From assembly GCF_900141745.1 (NCBI RefSeq), contig NZ_FSRM01000001.1, forward strand, positions 1,550,001 to 1,614,000: a stretch of DNA of 64,000 bases, read 5' to 3'. The DNA is from Paraburkholderia phenazinium. GTDB lineage: Bacteria; Pseudomonadota; Gammaproteobacteria; Burkholderiales; Burkholderiaceae. The position numbers and the translations under genes were made by a program. Positions 38,954 to 48,474 of this stretch are shown one piece after another. The notes under the pieces were generated by a model. That model had not been told where the DNA came from and made no database searches. It saw nothing but the letters and a program-made list of their open reading frames with translations. Numbering within the stretch: position 1 is the first letter of the stretch; every line of letters starts with the position of its first letter.

Positions 38954-39649
38954 TCATTCGACGATAGGTAACGCATGCACGCGGTAAGCGTGGCGCAGCG
39001 TGCGGTTCAGCACTGGGTCGTGCAATTCGAGTTCGAGCGCGTCGCCGTCGACCATGCCGACGATGCCGCCTTCGACCGCAAGCGTGCCGCAGAACATGGC
39101 GGCACCCGCTGCGAGCGGGGCACGCTCGAGCAGGTCCGATGCCGCCAGCAACGAGGAGACGCTGCCTTGCTGATAGACCCTGCGCAGACCGTTGGCAACC
39201 GCAAAGGCGCGCAACTGCAACTGGTCCCAATGGCCGGCGACGTCGTCGAAGCGCCACGCGTCGCGGGCGAGCGGCTTCGGACACACCTGCTTCGACACCG
39301 TCACGCCGTAGGCCTCGACCTCACGGTCGGTGTGATCCGAGCCGACGGTGACAAGAAGGCCGGCCGTCGACTGCACCAGCACGCACTCGGCCTCGCCGCT
39401 TGAACGGCTGCCAACCACGTCGATCTGTTCGGCTTGCGTCAGCAATTCGGCGCCGAGGCGGTAGAAGCAGGGCGTGGTCGAGGGCCGCTTCACACCCAGT
39501 TCGGCGAGTTCGACAATGTGATGTTCGATGGCCGCGCGGTCGCGTCCCGCCCACCCGGCAATGGTCAAACGGTTCACTTCGATCATCAGCGGCGCGCTGG
39601 TTTCGGAGCGGCCACTTACGTTGGATACGTTGAACGATAACTGCGTCAT
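38954..39649 (-). CDS. DUF2848 domain protein
   Basis: 231 residues from MTQLSFNVSNVSG. The body contains NRLTIAGWAGRDRAAIEHHI, GVKRPSTTPCFYRLG, the SSGEAECVL strand and VTVGSDHTDREVEAYGVTVS, which match the DUF2848 family. Proteins of this family occur beside amidases, MFS carriers and GntR regulators and are suspected to be fumarylacetoacetate-hydrolase-like enzymes; no function is proven as far as I know. First gene of the operon. Confidence 0.82.
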   Translation of the reverse strand: MTQLSFNVSNVSGRSETSAPLMIEVNRLTIAGWAGRDRAAIEHHIVELAELGVKRPSTTPCFYRLGAELLTQAEQIDVVGSRSSGEAECVLVQSTAGLLVTVGSDHTDREVEAYGVTVSKQVCPKPLARDAWRFDDVAGHWDQLQLRAFAVANGLRRVYQQGSVSSLLAASDLLERAPLAAGAAMFCGTLAVEGGIVGMVDGDALELELHDPVLNRTLRHAYRVHALPIVE

Positions 39650-39687
39650 TACTGCACTCCGTCGTCTGAATATTCGACAAATATTAT

Positions 39688-39701
39688 TGTGATATTTCAC
39701 A
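39688..39701 (-). promoter_or_regulatory. candidate GntR operator upstream of the DUF2848 operon
   Basis: TGTGA-TATT-TCACA, a perfect 5-bp dyad with a 4-base AT-rich spacer, 38 bases upstream of the DUF2848 start, inside an AT-rich stretch (39670-39700). The size and arrangement suit a dimeric winged-helix repressor, but a CRP-like factor could also use it. Confidence 0.4.
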
Positions 39702-39819
39702 GACGTCCAGCGTGTCAAAAACAATCCACAGGGTTTTCGGGCAGCGCACAACACGTGCGCTGTCGCCAAGCTGCGTTACTATCAGATTTTTCGACAGCAA
39801 TTTGTAAGGAAATCTGTCC

Positions 39820-41577
39820 ATGCACCACGGAATTGGCTTCATTCAGGACCTGGCGGTGATCATGGCGCTCGCGGGCGTCGTCACCGTGCTGTTCCATCGC
39901 CTGAAACAGCCGGTGGTGCTTGGGTATATCGCCGCGGGAGTGATCATCGGACCGTACACCCCGCCGTTCCAGTTGATCCACGACGAGCAGACCATCCAGA
40001 CGCTCGGCGAACTCGGCGTCGTGTTCCTGATGTTTTCGCTGGGACTGGAATTCAGCCTGCGCAAGCTGTTTCAGGTCGGCGCCACAGCGATTGTCGCGGC
40101 GCTCTCCGAGATCGTGCTGATGCTATGGCTCGGTTACGAGATCGGCAGCGCGTTCGGCTGGAGTTCGATGGATTCGCTGTTTCTCGGCGCGATCCTCGCC
40201 ATCTCGTCGACGACGATCATCGTCAAGGCGCTATCGGAACTCGGCCTCAAGCGTGAGCGCTTTGCACAACTCGTGTTCGGGATTCTGATCGTCGAGGACA
40301 TCCTCGCCATCGCGATGCTCGTGTTGCTGTCGGGCATAGCGCAGACAGGCCAGTTGAGCGCGGGTATCGCACTCGTCACGCTAGGCAAACTGCTGCTGTT
40401 CATGACGGTATCGCTGGTGGTGGGGGTACTCGTCGTGCCGCGTGCGCTCAATTACGTGGCGCGCTCGGGGAGCGACGAGATGCTGCTCGTGTCCGTGCTC
40501 GGCTTCTGCTTTGGCTTTTGCCTTTTGGTCGTCAAGCTCGATTACAGCATTGCGCTCGGCGCGTTTCTGATCGGTGCAATCATGGCCGAGTCGCGCCATC
40601 TGCGTCGTATCGAGCATCTGATTGCACCGCTGCGCGATGCGTTTTCGGCCATCTTCTTCGTCACCATCGGGCTGATGCTCAACCCACATGTGCTGGTCGA
40701 CTACGCGTGGCCGATTGCGGTCATTACGGTCGCGGTGATCGTCGGCAAGATCGTCTCCTGCGGCCTCGGCACGTTCCTCGCCGGCAAGGACGGACGCACC
40801 GCGATGCGGGTCGGCATGACGGTGTCGCAGATTGGCGAGTTCTCCTTCATCATTGCCTCGCTCGGTCTCACGCTGAAGGTGACGAGTGCGTTTCTTTATC
40901 CGATTGCGGTTGCCGTGTCGGCGCTGACCACGTTGTTCACACCGTACCTGATCCGCGCCGCCGATCCGCTGACGCAGCGCCTCGGACGTGCGATGCCACG
41001 TCCCGTCGCCAACGTGTTCGGCATGTACTCGCAATGGCTCGAGAGTCTGCGGCCGGCCGGCGGCGGCCCGACACCGTTTAGCATCACACGTCGGATCGTT
41101 CTGCAGATTGCAGTGAACCTCGCGCTGGTGGTGGCGATCTTTCTCGCGGTGACGTACGGCGCGTCCTACGCGAACCCGTTACTCGACCGTTGGCTACCCT
41201 CTGAGCCACTGCAACGCGTGGTGCTTTGGAGCGCGGCGTTGCTTCTGTCGCTGCCGTTTCTGGTCGCCGTGTATCGCAAGACCAAATCGCTCGCGTTGCT
41301 GCTTGCCGAACTCAGCGTCCAGCCGGCGAAAGCCGGGCGCTTCACGCGTGCGATCCGCTCGGCGATTTCCGATCTTGTGCCGATCGTTTCGATGGTCGGT
41401 GTGTTCCTGCTGCTGGTGGCACTTTCAGGCGGCATCCTGCCGCCCACCGGGTTGCTGGTGGTGGTGCTGGTATGTGCAGCGCTTCTGGTTACGCTGCTCT
41501 GGCGCTGGTGCGTGAAGATCCACGCGGCCCTGCAGATCGCATTGCGCGAAACTTTCGACGAGCAACCTGATCCATAA
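39820..41577 (+). CDS. CPA2 monovalent cation:proton antiporter (KefB/KefC-like membrane domain)
   Basis: 585 residues. Na+/H+ exchanger fold: LKQPVVLGYIAAGVIIGP, LGELGVVFLMFSLGLEFS, LAISSTTIIVKALSELG, and GEFSFIIASLG, giving about 13 helices. Unlike KefB/C it has no C-terminal TrkA-N (RCK) nucleotide-binding domain; instead a second group of helices and a short tail follow residue 400. It probably exchanges K+ or Na+ for H+; the ion is not determinable. Confidence 0.88.
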   Translation: MHHGIGFIQDLAVIMALAGVVTVLFHRLKQPVVLGYIAAGVIIGPYTPPFQLIHDEQTIQTLGELGVVFLMFSLGLEFSLRKLFQVGATAIVAALSEIVLMLWLGYEIGSAFGWSSMDSLFLGAILAISSTTIIVKALSELGLKRERFAQLVFGILIVEDILAIAMLVLLSGIAQTGQLSAGIALVTLGKLLLFMTVSLVVGVLVVPRALNYVARSGSDEMLLVSVLGFCFGFCLLVVKLDYSIALGAFLIGAIMAESRHLRRIEHLIAPLRDAFSAIFFVTIGLMLNPHVLVDYAWPIAVITVAVIVGKIVSCGLGTFLAGKDGRTAMRVGMTVSQIGEFSFIIASLGLTLKVTSAFLYPIAVAVSALTTLFTPYLIRAADPLTQRLGRAMPRPVANVFGMYSQWLESLRPAGGGPTPFSITRRIVLQIAVNLALVVAIFLAVTYGASYANPLLDRWLPSEPLQRVVLWSAALLLSLPFLVAVYRKTKSLALLLAELSVQPAKAGRFTRAIRSAISDLVPIVSMVGVFLLLVALSGGILPPTGLLVVVLVCAALLVTLLWRWCVKIHAALQIALRETFDEQPDP

Positions 41578-41716
41578 ATAAATGACGTTATCGGGCGCGA
41601 CGATCTGTGTTGCGTAACAATGTGAGCAATTGTGTGCAGGTTTGCCGCACATCGCCCGGTAGCGGATAATCAGGTCATACTCATTCGTTCGCGTGGAAGG
41701 CGCCCGTCCGACAGTC

Positions 41717-43255
41717 ATGAGCGAAAACAAGCCAGAGAATGCCGGTACGCCCGGCACCCCGTCCCCGTCCGGCACGCCGGCTGAGGTTTCGAAGCCCGGC
41801 GTTGCAAAGCCCGACGTGTCAACGGCCGAGACTGCGCCCGCATCCCCGAAGGTCAGCTTGCCCACCTCACACGAGGATGCGATCCAGTCGCCGCTCAAAG
41901 ATTTGCCTGCTGATTCGACGGCTGGTGTGCCACCGGGATTACCTCCGTCGGGGTCACCACCGAATATCTCTTCTGCGTCAGCCGAACCCTCCCTTGCGGC
42001 CGAAGAGGCCGCGGAGCGTTCTTCGACTGACGATCCGATCAGCGCGTCATCCGTGACCCCTGCCGACCCTGTCACTGCCCAGCAACGAGATGCCGCCGAA
42101 GCCCGCGCATCCGCTGCCGAGTCGACTGCGCAGCAGGAGGCCCAGGTGAAGCAGAAACGCGATGCTGCCCAGGCCAAACACGGCACGCCGTCCAGTTCGC
42201 GTGCCCCGCAGCCTGCGGCGTCAACGGAGACTGCCTCAGCGGATGCTGCGGATAGCGAGTCGTCAACGGCATCCTCTACTCGCGGCGCCACCAGCTCCGT
42301 GCCGCCTGGTTTTGGCGCCGCCCCGGACTTCACCGCAACGAATCCTCCTCCGCCGAATGCATTGCCACCGGCACCACCGCGCTATCTGAAGCAGACTGAT
42401 TCGGCGTGGTCGGTTTTTGGCCGCATCATCGCGGCGCGGGCTCGCCAGATCTTCGACAGGGCGGGGCAACGGATCACGCAACGGACGTTGCGCATTGGCG
42501 TGTCGGCCCGCATCTTCCATCCGGAGCCGGGCGCCAAAGGCCTGCGCGGGAAGACGCTGCAATACCTCGAAGAATCCATTGCGCACTGGGTGATGTCGCG
42601 CGACGTGCTGGTGTTCATGATTCCAACCGTCGGCCATCAAGGCATGCTGCATCCGAGCAATATCCGTCTGCGCGACTACGCCAAGCACCTCGATGGCCTG
42701 TTGTTGCAAGGTGGCGCGGATGTTTCGCCGCAGTCCTATGCCGAACAGGCGACGAGCCCCGAGTGGCCCGGCGACCGCGTGCGCGATATGTATGAGCTGG
42801 AGCTGTTGCATGAATTCATCGAGTCCGGCAAGCCGGTGCTGGGCGTATGCCGCGGCTGTCAGCTGATCAACGTGGCGTTTGGCGGGACTCTTTATCAAGA
42901 TATCGCCACAGATGTGCCGACCGCGGGCGTGCACGTCAACGAACACTACGACCAGCATCGCCATGGCATCCATTTTCCGGATGGCTCGACGCTCGCCAAC
43001 ATGTTTCCGGGCCGGCGCGACGCGATCGTCAATTCGATTCACCACCAGGCCGTGAAGACGATTGGGCGCGATCTCAATATCGAGGCGGTATCGGCCTCGG
43101 ACGGCATCATCGAAGCGATTCGCTATCGACGCGCGCCGTTCGTGATGGGCGTGCAGTGGCATCCGGAGTTTCATCGCGCGGGTGGACCGGAGTTACTGGA
43201 TTGCACGCCGCTGCTGGATACCTTCCTGCGCGTGGCCCGCGAAACGCGCTTCTAG
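41717..43255 (+). CDS. class I glutamine amidotransferase-like (peptidase C26, PuuD family) with long disordered N-terminus
   Basis: 512 residues. The C-terminal half (from about residue 258) is a PuuD-like gamma-glutamyl hydrolase domain: GGADVSPQSYAEQ, nucleophile GVCRGCQLINVAFGG (Cys378) and HPEF with His482 and Glu484. The first 210 residues are Pro/Ser/Ala/Thr-rich, low complexity, followed by a basic helix (SVFGRIIAARARQIFDRAGQ). PuuD itself is about 250 residues, so the extension doubles the protein. It may hydrolyse gamma-glutamyl-GABA or a relative. GTG 41693 is an alternative start. Confidence 0.85.
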   Translation: MSENKPENAGTPGTPSPSGTPAEVSKPGVAKPDVSTAETAPASPKVSLPTSHEDAIQSPLKDLPADSTAGVPPGLPPSGSPPNISSASAEPSLAAEEAAERSSTDDPISASSVTPADPVTAQQRDAAEARASAAESTAQQEAQVKQKRDAAQAKHGTPSSSRAPQPAASTETASADAADSESSTASSTRGATSSVPPGFGAAPDFTATNPPPPNALPPAPPRYLKQTDSAWSVFGRIIAARARQIFDRAGQRITQRTLRIGVSARIFHPEPGAKGLRGKTLQYLEESIAHWVMSRDVLVFMIPTVGHQGMLHPSNIRLRDYAKHLDGLLLQGGADVSPQSYAEQATSPEWPGDRVRDMYELELLHEFIESGKPVLGVCRGCQLINVAFGGTLYQDIATDVPTAGVHVNEHYDQHRHGIHFPDGSTLANMFPGRRDAIVNSIHHQAVKTIGRDLNIEAVSASDGIIEAIRYRRAPFVMGVQWHPEFHRAGGPELLDCTPLLDTFLRVARETRF

Positions 43256-43308
43256 GCGTGCGTTTTCTGTAAAGAATTGTTGGGCTCCGTGCGTGGGCCG
43301 AAGACATG

Positions 43309-43346
43309 AAAAGCGGTTCCGTTTTCCAACGGAGCCGCTTTTTTTT
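43309..43346 (+). terminator. terminator after the amidotransferase gene
   Basis: AAGCGG-TCCGTT and AACGGA-CCGCTT arms (one unpaired base each) around a TTCC loop, followed by eight Ts. Confidence 0.85.
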
Positions 43347-43517
43347 CGTCCGTTAAACAGGATGCTTTTTCGCGATGCGCGAGACGATTCGATGGAATCT
43401 TAAGATTACTATCTATCTCGATTTAAAGTGCCGTCGCGGCACATACGAACGCTTCGCTTGGGCACAAATACGCGCGATAATCCAAAGCTATTTTGAATCC
43501 GCATGGAGCATGCACGT

Positions 43518-44255
43518 ATGAAGTACCTCTTGACTGCACGGCGCGCAATGCTGCTCGCGACCACGTGTGCGTTGCTGCAGCATGGTGGTTTCGCGCTGGC
43601 AGAAGAGGGCGCCGGTTCAATGGATTCGGTGCCGGTTGTCGGAACGCGTCCGGCGATGAATTCGTTGACGCCTCAACCCGTTTCCGCCGCGTTGCAGGCG
43701 GCCGTCGCCACGAGCGCGGACGCACGCGCTGCAGCGGGCGGCGATGCACAAGGCAATGTTGCGGAACTGATGCAGCTGATCCACGACTCCCAACTGACCG
43801 AGTTGCGCACCACCTACAACGGCAGCTACGGTGCGAGTCTGTTTTTCTATCCGCAAGAAATGACGTACTACGTAGCGTTATTTCAAGACAAGCATTTCTG
43901 GCGGGTCATCAAATCGCAAGACGACACGCGCGCCGAAGCCGTCTACGCCGGCTTTGTGCAGCAGACCGCGCAACTGGCCGACGTGGAAATTCACCGCACG
44001 CAATTGCAGGCGCAGAAGGCATTCATTGAAGATGTGATTGCGCAGTCGGAAGATCGCGCGAAGCGCTTGCAGGCCGATCTGGATGTGGCCCGTACCCAGC
44101 AGGCCAGGGTCGACGACTATCAACGCCAGACGCAGACGGAAGCAGCCGCACTGCGCGCCCAGAAGGAACAGGCGCAGGCCGAGTTGCGCCAGGTGCAGAA
44201 CCAGGTGCTGCAGTTGCAGCGCCAGAGCGAGTCGGGACTGCCAGAGTCCAGATAA
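43518..44255 (+). CDS. DUF2968 secreted protein with coiled coil
   Basis: 245 residues from an ATG with GGAG nine bases upstream (43503 is an alternative). A signal peptide (MKYLLTARRAMLLATTCALL... to about ALA) precedes a conserved ELMQLIHDSQLTELRTTYNG, SYGASLFFYP and MTYYVALFQDKHFWRVIKS block typical of DUF2968, then a long charged coiled coil (QLADVEIHRTQLQAQKAF to the end). Periplasmic, function unknown; found widely in Burkholderiaceae. No neighbours in the same direction. Confidence 0.82.
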   Translation: MKYLLTARRAMLLATTCALLQHGGFALAEEGAGSMDSVPVVGTRPAMNSLTPQPVSAALQAAVATSADARAAAGGDAQGNVAELMQLIHDSQLTELRTTYNGSYGASLFFYPQEMTYYVALFQDKHFWRVIKSQDDTRAEAVYAGFVQQTAQLADVEIHRTQLQAQKAFIEDVIAQSEDRAKRLQADLDVARTQQARVDDYQRQTQTEAAALRAQKEQAQAELRQVQNQVLQLQRQSESGLPESR

Positions 44256-44275
44256 GCGGGCGCCGGCAGCAGTGT

Positions 44276-44812
44276 TCAATCCAGCTGGTACACGTAGCGC
44301 AACGCGGTGATGTCCACGCCGCCCATGTGATCGGGCTCCGCACCCGCGAACTTCCAACCTTGCCGCTCGTAAAAGCCGATGGCCGGCGTATTGCCCTCGA
44401 GCACATAGAGATACAGCCGGCTTTCGCCTTGAGCGCGTGTCCAGTCGACGGCGGCTTGCATCAGCAGTTTGCCGACACCGATTCCCTGATGGCCAGGCAG
44501 CGCATGCAGGTTATCGAGCAGCACGCCCCACGCCGAGTCGGGTTGGCGCTCGACGCACGCAAAACCGATCGGCTCGCCCGCGCGTTCTGCAATCACCACG
44601 TTGCGCCGTTCGGCGCCCGGCGCGTTCAGGCGCGCCTGCCAGTACGCCGCGCGTTCGCGCGTCACCTCGCCATCGAGAAACGCATCGGGCAGCAGACCCC
44701 GGTAGGTGGCTTGCCAGCTGGCGGCATGAATCGACGCGATCAGATCGGCGTCGAGTGTGGTCGCGGGGCGCAAAGAAAGAGCGCTGGCGTTGGACATCAA
44801 TGGGACGGTCAT
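44276..44812 (-). CDS. GNAT family N-acetyltransferase
   Basis: 178 residues (start 44812 or 44797; neither has a clear ribosome site). The N-terminus reads LRPATTLDADLIASIHAASW, and the acetyl-CoA site is LHALPGHQGIGVGKLLMQAA (the Q/R-x-x-G-x-G/A motif), followed by LYLYVLEGNTPAIGFYERQGW and the terminal domain-closing tyrosine. It acetylates an unknown amine substrate. Convergent with the DUF2968 gene, divergent from the MHS transporter. Confidence 0.85.
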   Translation of the reverse strand: MTVPLMSNASALSLRPATTLDADLIASIHAASWQATYRGLLPDAFLDGEVTRERAAYWQARLNAPGAERRNVVIAERAGEPIGFACVERQPDSAWGVLLDNLHALPGHQGIGVGKLLMQAAVDWTRAQGESRLYLYVLEGNTPAIGFYERQGWKFAGAEPDHMGGVDITALRYVYQLD

Positions 44813-45116
44813 GTAAGGGCTGGAAAGCTCAAAGTGTACTGCGAGCAAGGCTAAGGGCGCGATCATTGCCCATCTTGACTGCAAGTTCGAGCGAGGAACG
44901 GTAACATTCGAATCAGCTTGCAGTGCGCCGGCAACCTAAGGTTTACCCTTATACCGTCGCAATGTATGCGGCATCAAAATGCAGCGCCCCTGGCGCGTTC
45001 GTTTATTCCAGAAAAGTCTCCCTCGCCAGTGGCATCTGCTCGCCGACGCGGTGAAGTGTTTGCAACTGCCCAATCATGCCGGATCGGCTCCGGCGCCGGG
45101 CTATTTTGAGAGTGTC
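44813..45116. other. 304-base divergent intergenic region
   Basis: Between the GNAT and MHS transporter genes. It contains AAGGTTTACCCTTATA at 44938-44953, loosely like the AGGTATTTACCCT motif of the DUF4148 leaders. No gene is seen. Confidence 0.35.
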
Positions 45117-46412
45117 ATGTCAACTGCGTCTCATGCAACTTCCAGTGAATCGAAAGTCCGGACAGTTTTCCGCGTCGTCAGCGGCAACTTCCTGGAGATG
45201 TACGATTTCATGGTCTACGGCTATTACGCTTCGGCGATTGCCAAGACCTATTTCCCGGGTGGCAGCGACTTCGCATCGCTGATGCTGTCTCTGTCGGTAT
45301 TCGGCGCGGGCTTCCTGATGCGGCCGCTCGGCGCCATCGTGCTCGGCGCCTACATCGACCACCACGGCCGCCGCAAGGGTCTGATGTTGACGCTTGGCCT
45401 GATGGCGCTCGGCACACTGACGGTCGCGGCCATTCCGGGCTATGCGACGATCGGCATCCTCGCGCCAGTGCTCGTCCTGCTAGGGCGCCTGTTGCAAGGC
45501 TTCTCCGCCGGCGTGGAACTGGGCGGCGTGTCGGTCTACCTCTCGGAAATCGCTACCAAGGGCAACAAGGGCTTCTACTGTTCGTGGCAGTCGGGTAGCC
45601 AGCAGGTCGCTGTCGTGTTTGCGGCGCTGATCGGCGTGGTCCTGCACCAGATCCTGCCGGTCGAGCAGATGAGCGCATGGGGCTGGCGTGTACCGTTCCT
45701 GATCGGCTGTCTGATCGTGCCGTTCCTGTTCCTGATCCGCCGTTCGCTGCAGGAAACCGAGGAATTTGCCGCGCGCAAGCATCGTCCGGGCATGGGCGAG
45801 ATCATGAAGTCGATGCTCGAAAACTGGGGCGTCGTGCTCGCGGGCATGGGCATGGTGATCATGACGACGGTGTCGTTCTACATGATCACCGCTTATACGC
45901 CGACGTTCGGCAAGGAAGTGCTCAAGCTGTCGGCGATCGACGCACTGGTTGTCACGGTCTGTATCGGCCTGTCGAATCTCGTCTGGCTGCCGCTGGCGGG
46001 CGCGATATCGGACCGCATCGGGCGTCGTCCGGTGCTGCTGGTGTTCACGATTCTGACCATCCTCACAGCGTATCCGGCGGTGCAATGGCTGGTGGCGGAT
46101 CCTTCGTTCGCGCGCCTGCTGGCTGTCGAACTGTGGCTCTCGTTCCTGTACGGCAGCTACAACGGCGCGATGGTGGTGGCGTTGACCGAAGTGATGCCGG
46201 TCGAAGTCCGTACCGCAGGGTTCTCGCTGGCGTACAGCCTTGCCACGACCATCGGCGGTTTCACGCCGGCGATCTCGACGTTGCTGATTCATTCGACGGG
46301 CAACAAGGCTGCGCCTGGCCTGTGGCTGGGTCTCGCGGCAATCTGCGGTTTGATCGCGACGCTGGTTCTGTATCGCACGCCTGAGTCGCGCAATCAGTAC
46401 CGCGCGGCCTAG
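45117..46412 (+). CDS. MFS transporter, metabolite:H+ symporter (MHS) family, citrate/tricarballylate-type
   Basis: 431 residues, 12 helices. MHS motifs: [29 protein letters not shown] loop 2-3, [19 protein letters not shown] and [19 protein letters not shown]. The region closely resembles citrate-proton symporters and TcuC (tricarballylate). A start at 44979 would add 46 unrelated residues. Probably imports a tricarboxylate, but no catabolic genes are adjacent to confirm this. Strong terminator follows. Confidence 0.88.
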   Translation: MSTASHATSSESKVRTVFRVVSGNFLEMYDFMVYGYYASAIAKTYFPGGSDFASLMLSLSVFGAGFLMRPLGAIVLGAYIDHHGRRKGLMLTLGLMALGTLTVAAIPGYATIGILAPVLVLLGRLLQGFSAGVELGGVSVYLSEIATKGNKGFYCSWQSGSQQVAVVFAALIGVVLHQILPVEQMSAWGWRVPFLIGCLIVPFLFLIRRSLQETEEFAARKHRPGMGEIMKSMLENWGVVLAGMGMVIMTTVSFYMITAYTPTFGKEVLKLSAIDALVVTVCIGLSNLVWLPLAGAISDRIGRRPVLLVFTILTILTAYPAVQWLVADPSFARLLAVELWLSFLYGSYNGAMVVALTEVMPVEVRTAGFSLAYSLATTIGGFTPAISTLLIHSTGNKAAPGLWLGLAAICGLIATLVLYRTPESRNQYRAA

Positions 46413-46434
46413 AGCGGCAGGGTTCTGAAAAGGA

Positions 46435-46466
46435 AAACCCCACGTTTGCAAAAGCGTGGGGTTTTT
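46435..46466 (+). terminator. MHS transporter terminator
   Basis: AAACCCCACG (46435-46444) pairs with CGTGGGGTTT (46455-46464), followed by TT and C then TTT. It also sits at the 3' end of the convergent TPR gene. Confidence 0.8.
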
Positions 46467-46499
46467 CTTTGTAGACCCTTTGTCGACCTTGTTGAATCG

Positions 46500-48347
46500 T
46501 TACGCGTCGCGAAGCTCGCGTGCGACCTTGTCGACCACTTCCGCCCACGCACCCGGTTGCGGCTGACGGACCAGATGGACGCCCGGGTACCAGGGGCTGC
46601 GCGGTTCGTCGACGAACCAGCGCCAGTCGGCGGCAAACGGCAGCATCAGCCACAGCGGTTTGCGCAAGGCGCCGCTCAGGTGGGCGATCGACGTGTCGAT
46701 CGAGACGACGGCGTCGAGCCGTTCGATGATCGCAGCCGTGTCGGCGAAATCGCCGATGCGCTTGTCGAAGCGATGAATGTTGCCGGCACGCGCATGGCTC
46801 TCCAGCGTAGCGCATTCCGCCGCGCTGAGATCGGGCTGCAGGATGATCCAGTCGATTCCTTCGAGCGCGAACAGCGGTTCGAGCGCCGCGAGCGGCATCG
46901 TGCGGTTTTCATGTTGCTGGATGCGGCCTGACCACGCGAGGCCGATTTTGCGTTTGGCGTGACCGCCGAGCGAACCGCGCCACTTGCGCCGGTAAGAGGG
47001 GGGCACGCTGAGGTAGGGCGTGCGCGCTGGGATCGTCTCACGGCTGATGCCGAGCGCGAGGGGCAGACTCAACAGCGGACATTGCAGATCAGCAGGCGGG
47101 CGTGGTGTCCCTTGGGCGATCAGTTTCACACGCCATTCGAGCGCGGCCGGCGCGAGGATCGGCACGAGTTGGGGCTGAACTTCGAGTACGACGCGCGCCG
47201 CGCGCTGCGCAGCAATCGGCACGAAGCGCGCGAATTGCAGCGTGTCGCCGAAACCTTGTTCGGCGTGCACGAACAGCGTGCGCTCTTCGATCGGCTCGCC
47301 TTGCCAGCGGGGCAATGTCTGCGGCTCACGTTGCGCCATGGCCTTGAGGCGCCATTCGTATTCGGGCAGCCCGCGTTCGAAATCGCCGAGCGCGAGCCAG
47401 GCGACCGCGCGGTTCATATGAGCCGACGCCAGATCGGGCCGTAGCCGCAACGCCTGGTCGAAGGCGCGTACGGCCGCCGCATGACCCCCAAGCGCGTGAT
47501 GCGTGGTGCCGAGGCTCAGCCAGGCGAGGGCAAACTTCGGATCGAGGCCCACGACCCGCTCGAAGCGCAACAGTGCCTCCTTGTGACGCCCTAATGCTGC
47601 GAGCGTATTGCCCAGGCCAAACAGCGCCGGCGGCAATTGTGGCTCCAGTGCGAGCACGGCCTCGAACGCAACGAGCGCCTGTTCGTGCTGGCCCGTGGCG
47701 TCGAGCGTGTTGGCGAGATTGAAGTGCGCCGCGACGAAGCGTGGTTGCGCCGAGATTGCCTCACGAAATTGAAGCACGGCCTCGTCGGACTTTCCGAGTG
47801 CATTGAGCGCCATGCCCAGATTGTTGTGCGCTCCCGCGTGACCTGGGTGTAGTTCGAGCGCCCGCTGGAACGAAGCGATCGCTTCTTCGTGGTGTCCGAG
47901 CGCGTGGAGAGCGTTGCCCAGATTGTTGTGCGTCGACGCGTTGTCCGGCTGCAGGCGCAGCGACTTCTGGAACGCATCGGCCGCGTCCGCGTGACGCCCC
48001 GCCGCGGCATAGGCGTTGCCGAGGTTGTAGTGCGCCAGTGGAAAAGCGGGGGCAAGCGTGAGCGCGTTGCGAAAGCGCTCGATTGCCCCATCGATTTGCC
48101 CCAGTGCCTTCAGCGCGTTGCCGAGATTCAGCTGCAAGGCAGCATCTTGCGGACGCAGATGTACCGCGCGGCCGACCAGGTCGGCCGCTTCGGCGTGCTG
48201 ACCAAGCTGATGCCGTAGCACGCCGAGCAGGTGGAGTGCATCGACGTTCGCGGGATCGCTATCCAGCGCGGCGCGATAGCCGCGCTCGGCGTCATCGAGG
48301 CGGCCGTCACGATGCGCCGCGTAGGCGCTTTCAAACAGGGGTTCCAT
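46500..48347 (-). CDS. TPR-repeat protein with C-terminal glycosyltransferase-like domain
   Basis: 615 residues. Residues 1-350 consist of about ten TPR units with the LG/NLGNAL signature every 34 residues. The C-terminal 250 residues resemble the glycosyltransferase-9/41-like domain seen in TPR proteins (TLFVHAEQGFGDTLQFARF, GLAWSGRIQQHENRTMPLAAL, VVSIDTSIAHLSGALRKPLW). The pattern suggests a cytoplasmic protein- or glycan-modifying enzyme in the O-GlcNAc-transferase-like group. Upstream starts reach 48491 into the ArsR operator, so the 48347 start is preferred. Confidence 0.8.
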   Translation of the reverse strand: MEPLFESAYAAHRDGRLDDAERGYRAALDSDPANVDALHLLGVLRHQLGQHAEAADLVGRAVHLRPQDAALQLNLGNALKALGQIDGAIERFRNALTLAPAFPLAHYNLGNAYAAAGRHADAADAFQKSLRLQPDNASTHNNLGNALHALGHHEEAIASFQRALELHPGHAGAHNNLGMALNALGKSDEAVLQFREAISAQPRFVAAHFNLANTLDATGQHEQALVAFEAVLALEPQLPPALFGLGNTLAALGRHKEALLRFERVVGLDPKFALAWLSLGTTHHALGGHAAAVRAFDQALRLRPDLASAHMNRAVAWLALGDFERGLPEYEWRLKAMAQREPQTLPRWQGEPIEERTLFVHAEQGFGDTLQFARFVPIAAQRAARVVLEVQPQLVPILAPAALEWRVKLIAQGTPRPPADLQCPLLSLPLALGISRETIPARTPYLSVPPSYRRKWRGSLGGHAKRKIGLAWSGRIQQHENRTMPLAALEPLFALEGIDWIILQPDLSAAECATLESHARAGNIHRFDKRIGDFADTAAIIERLDAVVSIDTSIAHLSGALRKPLWLMLPFAADWRWFVDEPRSPWYPGVHLVRQPQPGAWAEVVDKVARELRDA

Positions 48348-48441
48348 GACGGGGAAGGGCAGATCTTGTAAGGCAAATGTCGCATTTTCCCACACTCGTG
48401 ACCCCGCACCCACGGTTTGACCTTTAAGAGATAAATCTATA

Positions 48442-48465
48442 ACATATGAATACTTGTTCATATGT
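48442..48465. promoter_or_regulatory. ArsR/SmtB-type operator
   Basis: ACATATGAA (48442-48450), TACTTG spacer, TTCATATGT (48457-48465): a perfect 9-bp inverted repeat with the TGAA-N6-TTCA core of ArsR-family 12-2-12 operators. It ends 10 bases before the regulator start codon, so bound repressor would block transcription of the regulator and exporter. Confidence 0.8.
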
Positions 48466-48474
48466 ATGCGGACC

